Assembly (NCBI GenBank): GCA_963965975.1
Contig: OZ014412.1
Location: 13,654,849-13,718,848 of the forward strand
Length of the DNA: 64,000 nucleotides
Source: Xestospongia bergquistia
Lineage: Eukaryota > Porifera > Demospongiae > Haplosclerida > Petrosiidae
Reading direction: 5' to 3'
Each line of letters begins with the position of its first letter. Within the stretch, counting starts at the first letter, position 1. The notes beneath the pieces were generated by a model, which made no database searches, was not told the DNA's origin, and saw nothing but the letters and a program-made list of their open reading frames with translations. This document shows positions 13,913 to 25,378 of this stretch, piece by piece. The translations under genes and the position numbers were made by a program.

Positions 13913-14345
13913 ACTTACTTGTTGATAGTGACATCCATGAAAAAATGAGCTGTACGAACTTTAGAAGTTTTAGCTGATATTATACTAAATAATAAACACA
14001 ATAAATAAAATTGTGCATCTTACTTTTGATAGTAGAAGACACATAGAAAACGAGAAAACTAACAAAAGGATATAAAACGTGGAGGTATATTATAAAAATG
14101 GTCAAAATAAATCAAATTGCGCAACTTACTTTTGTCAGCAGAAGACACTAAGAACATGATAAAACTAATATGGAGCAACAGTAAGATACAAATAACCACA
14201 ATAGGAGAGAAACGAGGCGTTTATGTTGATAATATATGAATAAACAAAATAAATCAAATGGCCTAACTTACTTTTGACAGCAGAAGACACTAAAGACATA
14301 GGAAAACTACTTTGAAGCAACAGTTAAGTCAGAAATCTCCACAAC
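13913..14345 (-). repeat. Four tandem units with microexon-like motif
   Basis: Four diverged tandem units with spacings of about 105, 106 and 142 bp. Read on the minus strand, each contains an 18-nt core close to TGTCTTCTGCTGTCAAAA followed at once by a donor-like GTAAG: 14041-14024, 14147-14130, 14289-14272, and a more diverged first unit ending at 13919. In the units at 14147 and 14289 the core directly follows an acceptor-like TCTTAG or CTTTAG. The units also share flanking text (AAATAAATCAAAT before, GGAGAGAAA after). Whether these are repeated microexons or just a minisatellite that contains splice-like motifs cannot be settled from sequence alone. Confidence 0.6.
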
Positions 14346-14379
14346 AGGAGAGAAATCCAAGCGCTAACTACGTGATCTC

Positions 14380-15640
14380 AAACAAATTCAATTAAATAAT
14401 TGCTCACTCTTTAATTAGAAAACAACAATTAATTAATGGTCTTTAAGGGCTAATGTCTCTTGGCCGATGATGATAGAAAATTAATAGTGAGAGTACTGGT
14501 AACAATGCTCTGTTCCTTTGTGCAATGACAATCAATGTGCTATTGTAAAGTTGTTGCTACTTGCCTCATCAAGAGCCACAAATTTCTAAAGGAAAATGGC
14601 AGTCACATATCCATGTATGTACATGTTATTTGATATGCTTAGTCTCCTTCTTTCTCTGTTCTTCACCTGACTATAATAGGAGTCATGGACCCAGTTTATT
14701 TATACCCTATGTAAAAATATGAATCATGCGTGGGCAGCCATCAACTTCTATCTCAGTGACACCGATTCTAAAGAAACTCAAAAGTAATAATAATGAAAAA
14801 ACATACTTATGCATCCATTTTTTGGAGAGGGGAAAAGTGAAGTATCGAAAAAAAGAAAAAAAAAGTGTTATTACAACAAGAACATAAAGGTTGATTTAAC
14901 AATCACTGATTCACTATACTTTTCCAAACACATGACAATAGATTTTGAATTATACTGTGATAATAATAGAAATAATATCAAAGTATCCTCACCTTTCTAA
15001 ACCTGTTGTTGTGAGTGTATATCATAATGTGTGGTCTGTAGTGTAGTGAGTGTTTCATCCTGAACATAGCTTACATTTGAGTTGGACTTAACTATGAATA
15101 TAACCTCATCATATGAAACATTTCAATGAGTGGGAATGTGTCATTATCAAGTATGATACAGCTAGCAAACCTTTACCTAATGAGCTATATCAATATCTTT
15201 CTGATTCTGTTGATGGTGTTTGTACTTTGATTGCTAACATATTTCTTGGATACAAAACTTAGGAAGAAAAGCAGTAATTTATAGATTATTGTGTAATCTC
15301 TTGTATTTTTATTTTAACTCTGATTAATGACTTCCTATAAGCAGTACAAATTCTTTAATGCATGCTAACAAGTAGCAAAAACCTCATTATAACACCATTT
15401 AAATGTTTTGTACTTGCATACATCACATAATTCCTAAATAATACATACACTGACTGTTAAAACATGGTGTTACGTAAACACCATCGTGTTTGTAACTTAC
15501 ACCATATTGGTGTATTCACATTGCATCATGTGTTATCCATAATTATTGTAATTTATGGAATAGAGTGATATCATAATTACAACACATTTTTAATTAAATG
15601 ACGAAATAAATAGGCTGGGTTTATATTGATGATATTTAAA
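14380..15640. other. Non-coding DNA with one exon-like scrap
   Basis: Nothing firm. At about 15109-15262 on the plus strand an open stretch of about 50 codons contains EWECVIIKYDTASKPLPNEL. It is codon-like but I do not recognise it, and no clear splice sites frame it. Confidence 0.3.
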
Positions 15641-15652
15641 TGATTTTAAGCA

Positions 15653-15905
15653 TGGCTAGTCGAGTTTGTCAGTTGTGCAGTGATTTAGTGGAAACAAAAA
15701 GAGCGTCAAACTTGTTCAGTGCTGTTGGGATACAAAACCACACTAAGACATCTTTTCCGTTATATATAGCTTCAATGGACAAGATTTGCTCTTTTTAGAA
15801 GATAAATTTGGCCTTCCTAGCTGCTTTAGAGCTAAGAGTAGAGCAGCAGGAAAGTTTCTATCAGTAGTTTGACATTGCGAATTTTGACGTCATAGTCGAC
15901 GGAGG
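15653..15905 (+). pseudogene. Possible zinc-binding N-terminus remnant (ZAD-like)
   Basis: The plus strand opens with ATG and reads MASRVCQLCSDLVETK, a CxxC pair near the start followed by a short basic stretch and a Phe-containing segment before a stop. A second open piece to about 15850 (LAALELRVEQQESFYQ) could be a following helical exon. This recalls short N-terminal zinc domains (ZAD-like or related) that precede DNA-binding or transposon-derived proteins. Only one CxxC pair is visible and the downstream partner pair is absent, so any original gene appears truncated. The identification is tentative. Confidence 0.3.
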
Positions 15906-15929
15906 ATTCCTAAAGTATACTATTTTCCA

Positions 15930-16035
15930 AGTATAATAACTAATATACTAGGATACTAACTAATATACCAGTATACTAACTTGTGTACCGGTATACTAAC
16001 TAATATACTAGTACTAGTATAAAACTATATACCAG
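15930..16035. repeat. Minisatellite, TACTAACTAATATAC units
   Basis: Several imperfect copies of a roughly 20-bp unit built from ACTAACTAATATAC plus CAGT/CGGT variants, just before the CLPTM1 fragment. The copies differ by one to three bases. No coding role is apparent. Confidence 0.75.
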
Positions 16036-16068
16036 ACTATTTTATATATTGTACTTCTCTCTATTAGA

Positions 16069-16336
16069 TGTTCACTTCTGGCATAGTCGTAAATGTCTTG
16101 AAGGTCTTTCTGTTCGCTCTGTTTTGTTTTGCAATGTCTTCCAATCTTTTATTGTTCTTCTTTATATTCTTGACAATGAGACTGATTTTGTTGTCATTAT
16201 TTCTGTTTTTGTGGTATTGTTAATTGACCTTTGGAAAGTCACTAAGGTTGTAGAAATTAAAGTGGATCAAATTGAGGAGGTCCCTTTCAAAACTGTTTTA
16301 TCATTCTCTCTGAAAAAACTACTGACTCAAACATAA
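16069..16336 (+). pseudogene. CLPTM1-like exon fragment
   Basis: After an acceptor-like CTCTCTATTAG the plus strand reads about 88 codons that closely match the luminal-to-membrane transition of CLPTM1 (cleft lip and palate transmembrane protein 1). Visible pieces are FWHSRKCLEGLSVRSVLF, a Phe/Val/Leu-rich membrane segment with LYILDNETDFVV, and LLIDLWKVTKVVEIKVD. In full CLPTM1 this region is followed by further cytoplasmic and membrane segments. Here the match fades after KVD and a stop follows at 16334-16336. I see no other CLPTM1 exon on either side, so this is either an isolated gene fragment or one exon of a gene whose other exons I failed to recognise. The family match is strong; its functional status is doubtful. 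Confidence 0.7.
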
Positions 16337-16659
16337 GAATCTCATGATAGTCATGATAGTCACATGCTTAATAGATGGCTTGCATTATATAGAGAGTTTA
16401 CAGTAATGATGCTGAGTCAATGAGTTGAGTCAATTACTTTTGTCTTGGTCCCATAGGCAAGAATCCACACAAGGTCGGTTATTTTCCCAGCTTGTAGATC
16501 AAGACATCTTGTACAGTATGTAAAAATAATATTAATTGAATTATTAAAATAGTTGTCAGAGCTTGTTGATGACCTTTGACCTCTTGTCATTTGAAATGTT
16601 ACTTTACATTTGTCATTTACTCCATTGTCATTCTTTCAATTTCAACTCTATGCATCCAT

Positions 16660-16735
16660 GATGATGGACAATCCTTGGGGACAATGGATGGGTCATCCTG
16701 ATCCCTTGGATGAAGAACAGGGCTTAGTCAAAGTA
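16660..16735 (+). other. Short exon-like open stretch
   Basis: A plus-strand stretch reads MMDNPWGQWMGHPDPLDEEQ and ends near a GTAAGC donor-like site. It is compositionally unlike the surrounding AT-rich DNA. I do not recognise the protein. It lies between the CLPTM1 fragment and the 21-bp repeat and could be an exon of an unseen gene. Confidence 0.25.
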
Positions 16736-16744
16736 AGCATCCAT

Positions 16745-16975
16745 TGATAATGCCTCATCATGCATCTGTTGCAGTACATCATGTTTCAATTAGACCTCAT
16801 AGTTCATCCATTGTAGTTTACCATACATCTATTACACCTTATCATTCTTCTATTGTAATTACTAATACATCCTTATGTTATAATAAATGATTTATCTTTT
16901 GGACTCCATCATGTATCCATTGCACCTCCTCATGTATCCATTCAACTTCATGCATCTATTAATATTTTTATTCCA
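16745..16975 (+). repeat. Degenerate 21-bp tandem repeat
   Basis: A period-21 repeat built around CATCATGCATCTATT-like units. In one frame the first block (about 16745-16870) reads seven-residue repeats of the form xxHxSIx (for example VHHVSIR, VYHTSIT, PYHSSIV). A second block at about 16908-16970 repeats the pattern in another frame (LHHVSIA, PPHVSIQ). A stop and frame change lie between the blocks. Codon-periodic repetition suggests a former repetitive peptide, but a non-coding minisatellite is equally possible. Confidence 0.6.
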
Positions 16976-16979
16976 TTTA

Positions 16980-18240
16980 GGAGACATTATTGTAAAGTAA
17001 TCCCTACTTATTAGGCCTAACTATTATAGTTAGCATCATACACTTCATTTGAAATATTGGCATTCAAAAAATTAATGGTAACAAGTCATGTTATCAATTA
17101 TTTAAATTTTATTCATGTATAAAATGTACAGAGTTGTTTTAACTTGATATGATAAATGACTCCTTGAGATATTTATCATTATTAGTAAATCATTAAAATC
17201 AAGATGTGAAATAATGTTAGGAACTAAACAGTGTATACTGAATAACAACAGGCATTGTTCTAATGTGATGTGGTTGGAATTAAAAAAGGTTGTTGTATTT
17301 GAGTGTGGATTTCACTGAGGACATTTAAACAGCAAAACAATGATAACGATAATTAAATTCTAATGTGTTTAAAACTTGCACTTCAAAATAAACTTCATTA
17401 TAATTAATAACAAATATATTGAGCAGCTTCCCAAACACAGGTTAATCTGTGTCCATCTTCACCACCAAGGCACAACATTTCTTGTACAATGTGTCATCAA
17501 TGGGCACCCATGCAACCCTGTAATAAAGAATCACAAAATAACCTTATAAGTACTTGATGCCAAATCAAAGCAGTTCTAAATTTACAACAACAAATATAGC
17601 TAGTCCCATAGCCAATTGCAAGTCACTTGCTAAGAAGGGAGGGTTTAGTGATTGAATGTTTAAAATTGTAATACTTTCAGATAGGGTTATTCTCAGAAAT
17701 TTGTTCAATAGCGGAAATATTTAAACAACAAAAAAGAATTTTCAGCATCAGACTGGCTCCAAGAATTCACTGATAAAATATATATATTATATCTTCATTA
17801 AAATTGATGTAATTCAGCATGCTATGAAGGCTGTAACAGGCAAAGGTAAATATTTATTTCATAAGACAGTCAAAATTACTTGATCATGAATGTGTTCTCT
17901 ACTCTGCATCTAAGCAGTTTGGACTGCTTCTTCTAGCATTGTTATTTAGTTTATGTCATGTTCTCATTTGCTTTGAGTGTGTCCATATATGGTTTCTACA
18001 TAGAATTGATATTAGCAATGAAATCAACATACACTTAATTGTACCAATTTAAAAGTAATGTAATTCCATATCTTTCTATTGTTATGTTATACATCTTGGT
18101 ACCTTACTGATAGAATTTGTTGACAAAAACAACAACAAGCCACATGTTTTGATGTTTGTAAATTGTGATAAGGATACTCCCCTCAATATTTTATTGTTGT
18201 AGAACATGACATACTTATAGAATATTGAAACTTCCCTAAT
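16980..18240. other. Non-coding DNA, nothing recognised
   Basis: No supported exon. A minus-strand open scrap near 17520-17440 (VAWVPIDDTLYKKCC then a stop) follows an acceptor-like CAG but cannot be tied to the neighbouring BEACH-type pseudogene. Confidence 0.4.
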
Positions 18241-18242
18241 TA

Positions 18243-18300
18243 GAGTTGATATCAGGTGATATAGAGCATTATCATGCTCTATATCACCTGATATCAACTC
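18243..18300. repeat. Perfect 27-bp inverted repeat, 4-nt loop
   Basis: The arms 18243-18269 and 18274-18300 are exact reverse complements over 27 bp, separated by TATC. Transcribed in either direction this would fold into a hairpin with no mismatches. It lies about 0.5 kb downstream of the last exon I recognise in the WDFY3-like pseudogene. Confidence 0.95.
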
Positions 18301-18809
18301 ATTATATCTTTAACATTTCACATAATGTGACAGTCAAGGATGTTCTGTTCTTTACACAAACAAACATTGATGATTTTGATGATAAAAGTTTTAAAAGTCT
18401 GCTGTTTACCTGTATCTGTATTGAATGGACTAACATGTTTTCCTTCTATGTCATTTAATTTGTTACATTTTCTTAAATCATTAACCTTCTGTATAGACAT
18501 AAGCACATAAATTGATGAGTTTTCTTTTTTGAATCATCATTCATGTTTATTTTAATATTTATTAAGTTTATTATTAGATTTATTCCTGTTATTTTAACAG
18601 ACTATTTTTCAATATAATAGAACACGACTTTGTCATAACAACAATACTTTTCTGAGATTTTGCTTTTCAATATAATGTGAGAGGTTTGTGTCATGACAAC
18701 AATATTGTTTTGGCAATGTTATAACAACAAAATTTTTTCTGTTTTATCAACAATTTTTGTATTGTTATGTCAAATACATCTATATAAGACTTTAACAGAG
18801 ATTTTATCA

Positions 18810-21800
18810 GTGTTCTTCATTCTACATTGTATGCTTAAACTATAATTAGATGGACGATTAGCCACTAAACCAAACACCATCCTCTCTTCAGATACAAGTT
18901 GACACAATGATTCATTATATGCTCTGGATGACTACAGAGATAAACAATGAGAATAAAAACAATAGTGGTAACTTTGATAATGATACAATAGGTAATTAAT
19001 ACTATACAGTATGACTTACCATACTATCCTGAGTTGGGTTTTGAAATGATCCTACATACAATGGACCTAATAGAAAGATGCGATGAACAGAAAGATGTGG
19101 GAGTGGCTCATCAAATAAGTAAGACGGGCCAAGACAATAGACAAGAGGGCTTATGTATCCATTATCAACATAAGTACCAATGTGAGCATTAATTAGATAG
19201 GGTGAGGCTTCAGATGGAAAGGGCAGGAACTGAGTGGAGACTGCCAGTGGTAAAGGATGGAGGTAGGGAAGCTAAAGGGAGTAACAATTCAATTACATCA
19301 TATACATGATATGCATAATAAACAAAAATAAACAAAAATTACAAAATATGTCTACTTGTACAGTAATAACAGTAGAGGCTAGAGGAATAAACAACCTTGT
19401 TATTATTACTATTACTGTTACTGTTACTATTACTATTACTATTACTGTTACTATTACTATTACTATTACTATTACTGTTACTGTTACTATTACTATTACT
19501 ATTACTGTTACTGTTACTGTTACTATTACTATTACTATTACTGTTACTATTACTGTTACTATTACTATTACTATTACTGTTACTATTACTGTTACTGTTA
19601 CTATTACTATTACTATTACTATTACTATTACAGGGAATATGTATAAACACAAGACATGTATCTTTATAGTGAAATATTTTAGCTACAAGGCCTGCATCGT
19701 GTTAATCAGATAAAAAAGGAGATAATTAAATACAATATAAAAAATAATGCCTCAACATATTTGTACAATATTTAACATTTTGCAATCAAGTTGCTTATAT
19801 TTTTTCTTACTTTTTGTCGTAAACCCATTGGTTTCCCATCAAGGAACAATGTAGCCTTAGATTTCCCACATAATCCTTTAGCTTGTATGACAATAACAAC
19901 ACGATGCCACTTCCCTTGTGACGACTGACACAACTGAGGATATCCAAACTCACTTCGAGACTCTTTCTTTCCTGTACAAAGAAAACAACAATTAACAGCT
20001 AACAGCTGTAGTAAGTACAATACTGTCACTAATGTGTGTTCTACATAAGTAGCACAAAGAGAACACAAACATACATTGTAGCAAATTTATTTATACTAAC
20101 CTGTCATCTTTATGGATATAGTCTTCAATTATTGGATCGCTCTTTTCTTGTGGCATTTGAGTCGGTGACATATAAACTGTTTTCAGCAGGTATAAGATAA
20201 ATCCTTAACAGAGGATAACTAGCTAATGTTTTATCTGTTGTTAGAAAAGACTGTGATAGTGTAAGTAGATTAATAGGATGGTGTTCACTAGGTTTTATGT
20301 TACACATTGAAAACCATGTTGAGTAGGTCATTCCATTATTAGGTGGAAATTAACAGTCACCAGCTACACTAAATCCTGTAGTGGAAACTGAGGTTGTGTT
20401 TGACTGAGTAGTCTGAGCTACAGTCTGTGTATGTGGATGAGATAGAGAGAGTGTGTGTATGAAAATGAGTGTGGGTAAGACAGATTTGAATGTCACCAAA
20501 AAATTGCAGGTGTCCAATTACAGAACTTAAAACATAGGCAGGGCTAATTAATCCATGGGGATTATAAGTGTTAATACCAATAATAATTTCACACCCTCTA
20601 TCTACACACATACACTAAAAATATTAACACATATTACATGTAATCTCTTTACATTACCTGTGGGACAAAACTTGGTAGAAATTGACAACCAAATCCATCT
20701 AAGGTCACGTCAAACTCAATAAATGGAGGACTGGACCATAACGTACTGCCACCATATAGCATCCCATCACATGGTGTTGTCATAGAAACTAAACTTTGTA
20801 TACGAGCTAATGTTAGAGATTGACCAGACTGAACGCTTTTTAGAATTGGTGATTTGTTCTGATCAGTTTATTCAAGAGTTTCACTCATTTCATCTGTTCC
20901 TATAGCAACTGATGTCTCTCCTAGTCCAACATCCTCAGTTTCAACTTCAACTTCTTTCTGATCTAACTCAAGTTGTTTCTGATCTCTGATATGTCTAGCG
21001 ATATGATTAAGTCTGTCTTTATCAACATCATTGATAGCACAACATAATGGATTACCTAACCGTAGAAAATTCCTAAATATGATAATATGAGTAAGTCATT
21101 AACCTACAATATATAATGTTAGCTGTTAGTCTTACATACATAGTTATGTTGAATGTAATATATTACCTGAAGTTGGTAGGAGATAGTGCTTGATATGATA
21201 ATTTTTCAAAGGTTCTCTCTAGTGCTTGATGAAGTGGGTGTGACTCACTAGATAGGGCACATCTACAACATAATAATACTCTGCCTGGTAACCCAACCTA
21301 CATATAATAAATGAAAAGAGTAAATCTTATAAATTTATAAAAAATGTCACAGATAAATATATATTATTCATAGCTATCATGAATGAATATTATTATTGGT
21401 TGCTAGGCAACCACTTATCAAGTTCGACAGACATGTATTTCAAAGCTACAGGAGTATGAACATGATCTTGTCAAGCCTATGCACATGTTATATATGTACA
21501 TGTGTTACCTAACACATTGCCTGTTGATATATTTCTGGACCAGCATTGTTGTATATCTCCCTAACAACACAATCTTGAAGATAAAGACACCACTAGAAAA
21601 ACAATAAAAGATAAGAATGAGTCTCATTGTTCACTCTATAGAGTCATTATGGGACCTAGATTACTATACATCAGTAGATTTATTACATGTATCTACTATC
21701 TAGGACAATTGTTCATGTCCTGTACTAACAATTCAGTATTATATTAGACATAAAGGGAGCCAGTTAGACATTTTTATACCAGAGAGTCAGGTGCTAGATT

Positions 21801-23990
21801 ATAACAGACAACTGTTCTGATCTCTTAATATACATACACATGGACCTATAGTACCAGATATACACGATCTCACTTGTCTTTCAATCTCTGTATTGATTTC
21901 CTCTGTATTGATATAAGTATGATCTTTACTATCAATATCAATCACTGTTACAACAACACGAGGAAATCAGATTCAAGTTTCTTCCTCATTGTAGAGGGTG
22001 TGTCACTAGATGGAGCTTAAATAACACCTTGACCAACCACTTTATCATAGTCTACAGCTGGTAACAGATCCATCATACACAATATAACACCAGGATGGAC
22101 TAGTGGTATCCTAAAGCCATGTCAATGATGTCATGAAGATAACGAAATAATTCAGCTGGACAATATATGAAAGAATCACATGACAGTTCAACACTAGGAT
22201 GACAGAGGGGTTAAAATTCTGACTCATTAGATTGTATATCCTGGAGTACATCAAGGCATGTGGTAGCTGGTAGGAACTCTTCCATATCCTTAGTGAAACA
22301 ACCTAACAATTTAAGTGGAACAGAGAAACTTTCAAACTGTATCTAAATTAGTAAAAAACTGAACAATGTGAAACCTGTACACAACACTTACAAGGTATAT
22401 TACAAGTAAAATGTATAGCACAAGTACATATGCATTAAATGTACATGTAATTACATGTAAAATATATATTACATGTACATATATATGTATAAGGGACAGT
22501 TATACATGTACATGAATGAGGGACAGTTACCAGTAGTTATAACAGTTTATACAAGTACATGCACTGTGTTAGACACAATCAACTTACATTAGTTTCAAAG
22601 AACAGTCAGTCTATTAGCTGGGTCATCTTGCATAGTTACAGTCAATACTGTGAACACTAATTGAACCAGACGAAGAATGTCAGCCTTAGCAACTACAATA
22701 GAAAAATAACATAATACCAGTACTATAACAGTGTACTCTACAATAAATTAACACAAAAATACAATGTACATTAGTCAATAGGATTGATTTAAGACATTTC
22801 TTTGCACTTGTTCAACAGAATCACTACATGTACATATGTATAGTGTCACAATTCTACCTCATCAAATGGACAGGTTACTTTCAGTATGAACAAACCAACA
22901 GTATCTAATAAATCAATATCTATCAATTAGTTTATCAATCAATGTATTAATCAATCAATCAAGACCATAATTACCTTCTAGTAGTATTAATTGTGTCATT
23001 AGTCTTAGATCCATATGACGATATCGATGTATCTGGATCATTTCCATAACACAAATACTACCACTAGCTTCACAAAATGCACGACCATTAATGTCATTAT
23101 CTGAATAAAGACAAATATGATATAGTTAATAATTAGAGGGGGAACACCCCCATTATATAATTATTTAATAATAAAGTAAAGGACACAACACAAAAGTTTA
23201 AAGAAAGTGTAAACATAGCAGTTATGGTCAATTGGTCATACTTTCAATAGTTGCTCGTAGACATTCCATGATAAGGTAGACACACTCCTCTGTTTGACTA
23301 TCTGGTGTAGCAAGAGGTAGAGAAGGAGAATTGAGTGGACCAAGTTCACTGGAAGCCAATGTACCTGAAACAAGATAAAGAAAAGACTAAATTCTAATAT
23401 TCAACTGTTCTTAGCTATATAATCATAGTAATATAAGAGAAACAAGGAGTTCACATGAACTACATTACTTGTATCAATGACTGACAATCTTGTAAATTTC
23501 AGTGACAGATTGTAGCAAAATGCAACAAAGTCTTTGATACTATCTAAAATCTCTGGTCTTGTTGTATAGTTAAACTCAAACTGTATGCACTTCAATGATA
23601 TTGAAGTTAAAACTGTCTTATGTTGATTGTCTATTGTAGCACAGTGACAAATAAACATTAAATGCTTTATCAACAATATCTAAAAATTGAAATTTCATAC
23701 AAACAGTAGTAAGAAATACAACAAATTTATGATTTCTGAGCTATTTCTCAATTTAAATAAACATATATTTTGTAATTATTTATAATAAAATGTACATCTA
23801 TCAGTCACACATACCTGTATTTGATATAGTATTCTCTTCATTGACTAGTTTATTCTTAATTTCTTCTGTGAACATTTTGAGTGCATTGTTTAAGTATACC
23901 AGCCTCTCTATAAATGTCTTTAAATGATGCTTTATGACTGATAAATTTGACAATATAGTTCAGAGCTAGACATCGAGTACTTGGATACCT
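18810..23990 (-). pseudogene. WDFY3/ALFY-like BEACH-protein pseudogene
   Basis: Minus-strand exons align in order with the middle of WDFY3/WDFY4, giant BEACH scaffold proteins that in animals link ubiquitinated cargo to autophagy. Recognisable pieces are YPSTRCLALNYIVKF (about 23985), QDDPANRL (about 22640), VVTVIDIDSKDHTYI (about 21940), FLRLGNPLCCAIND (about 21060), PPFIEFDVTLDGFGCQFLPS (about 20700) leading into the ConA-like domain (TYSTWFSM, about 20320; GKWHRVVIVIQ with ATLFLDGKP, 19971-19811), AHIGTYVDNGYISPLVYCLG and GPLYVGSFQ (19271-19020), and VSEERMVFGL (18931 on). Many GT-AG junctions are kept, so it is unprocessed. Lesions I can see include in-frame stops near 20868, 22018 and 22214 and frame changes near 20135, 21957, 22125, 22615 and 23905. 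The N-terminus and the BEACH/WD40 end are absent. The left edge of the tandem duplication lies about 140 bp upstream of its first visible exon. Confidence 0.75.
19405..19632. repeat. Hexanucleotide satellite (A/G)TTACT, about 38 units
   Basis: An uninterrupted array of six-base units that are either ATTACT or GTTACT, about 38 in all, inside the intron between the 19971-19811 and 19271-19020 exons of the WDFY3-like pseudogene. The only variation is A or G at the first position. Poly-Leu, Ile/Thr/Val and Asn/Ser frames across it are artefacts of the repeat. Confidence 0.95.
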
Positions 23991-24044
23991 ACAGTAATGT
24001 AGAATAGTAAGGAGCTACATACAATGTATAACATACACTGTATG

Positions 24045-24062
24045 TGTGTGTGTGTGTGTGTA
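24045..24062. repeat. TG microsatellite
   Basis: A short pure TG run about 70 bp left of the start of the tandem duplication. Confidence 0.8.
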
Positions 24063-24786
24063 TAGTAGATGTATTTGTAGTATATAGACATATATAACTT
24101 AAAATACATGCACTATATGTGCGTGTATAGTACCTGTATTGGTAGTAGACAGCAACAATAGGCTTTGTTAAAAATAAAGCTTATTTAAAGTCGAAAAAGG
24201 AATATCTTTTGCTTATAGTCTGTTCAATTAGCTTACTGATCTTTATGTTTTTGAAAACAAAGGATCTGATATGAAAGTTTCCAAGTTTTTAGATACCAAT
24301 TTCACATTCTTAGGAGTATATGTGGATATTTAAACACTTCATCAACTGTATGCTCCAGTATCAAAGTGAATTATGATATTGTAAGTAGTAATAACATGCT
24401 GTTGTTACAACATATGCATTGCATCAATGAACTGACCATAAAGTTGGATGTATAATTAACAGGCTTATGATCACTAATGACCCATTTTACTAATTAACAT
24501 ATTTTGTGACAATAATAATGTTACAACTACTTGACATAACATCTAATCAATTCTACACATTACAGTTGTTGATGTACAATTATACAAGTTAGAATAACCT
24601 CCTTACATAAGTGTTACAAAACAAGAAATGGAGTAGCCCTTCCATATAAACTTGTACTATGTCATAGCTGTTATACATCATATTATACTTGATGTTTACA
24701 GTTGTCATATAACATCATAATAGTGAAACTCAAACACAATAACTTTCAAGTAATGTAATGATATTAATTTTTTATTAAACACTTAC

Positions 24787-24880
24787 CTTACTAAGTGCAT
24801 GGACACTTGCACTATATTTTATTAAAGTTTCCACTACATTATCATTAGATGCAAGGTGCAATGGTGTGTATATATCCAAA
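24787..24880 (-). CDS. Ankyrin-repeat exon (copy 1)
   Basis: A 94-nt minus-strand exon with a clean acceptor (CTATTTTCAG) and donor (GTAAGTG). It reads one ankyrin repeat with the signature YTPLHLASNDNVVETLIKY. Ankyrin repeats are helix-turn-helix protein-interaction modules. It sits alone: no other ankyrin or GTPase exon is recognisable just downstream, where the WDFY3-like pseudogene lies on the same strand. In copy 2 the same exon (35831-35738) lies upstream of copy 1's COR-domain pseudogene. This exon therefore looks like a leftover of an ankyrin/COR gene split by the duplication. The repeat is certain enough; a functional transcript is not. Confidence 0.55.
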
Positions 24881-25378
24881 CTGAAAATAGATATACAAAC
24901 TTAAGATTAGATGACTAACAAGATATACTGTATATAAGAGCACTATCATAACATGATGTTAATATCATGTTGTTGACTATTATTATCTATGTGATGACTA
25001 TATAGTATATTCAACAAACACTATATCCCTTTGACTACATGTGTCCGAAGGCATGTTGATTTTTGCAACGTGAGCATTGTTTAAAGTGCCATGTCATATA
25101 TCTTTGCTCTGGTTTGTTCTCGTGTTGCGCATTCAGACATCTATGGATCTTCTAACTAGTCATATATGATGATTAAGGTCTGTATTGAACATGTATGTAT
25201 ACATTGCATGGCAGTGTACACCCTTGACGAGTGAAGTGGAAGAGAAGGTAAGTGTTACCGTAATTATTAATATAATTGTCTTCTTTAACACAGACCCTTA
25301 CGCGCTAAAAGCTGCAGCTGTTACTTTCACGTTAGAGTTCCATGGAGAAAGATTGCTAAAGTTTTGAACGATCTTACC

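Noticed and set aside
17440..17525. Minus-strand scrap after a CAG acceptor as a further WDFY3 exon
   Set aside because: It ends in a stop after about 20 codons and shows no similarity I can defend to the BEACH family.
19397..19669. Open frames with poly-Leu, Ile/Thr/Val or Asn/Ser sequence on both strands
   Set aside because: All arise from the (A/G)TTACT array, which lacks stops in every frame. There are no flanking exon signals tied to them.
22375..22570. Cluster of TACATGTA-type palindromes as a regulatory site
   Set aside because: Such AT-rich words are frequent throughout the window, and nothing links these to a promoter.
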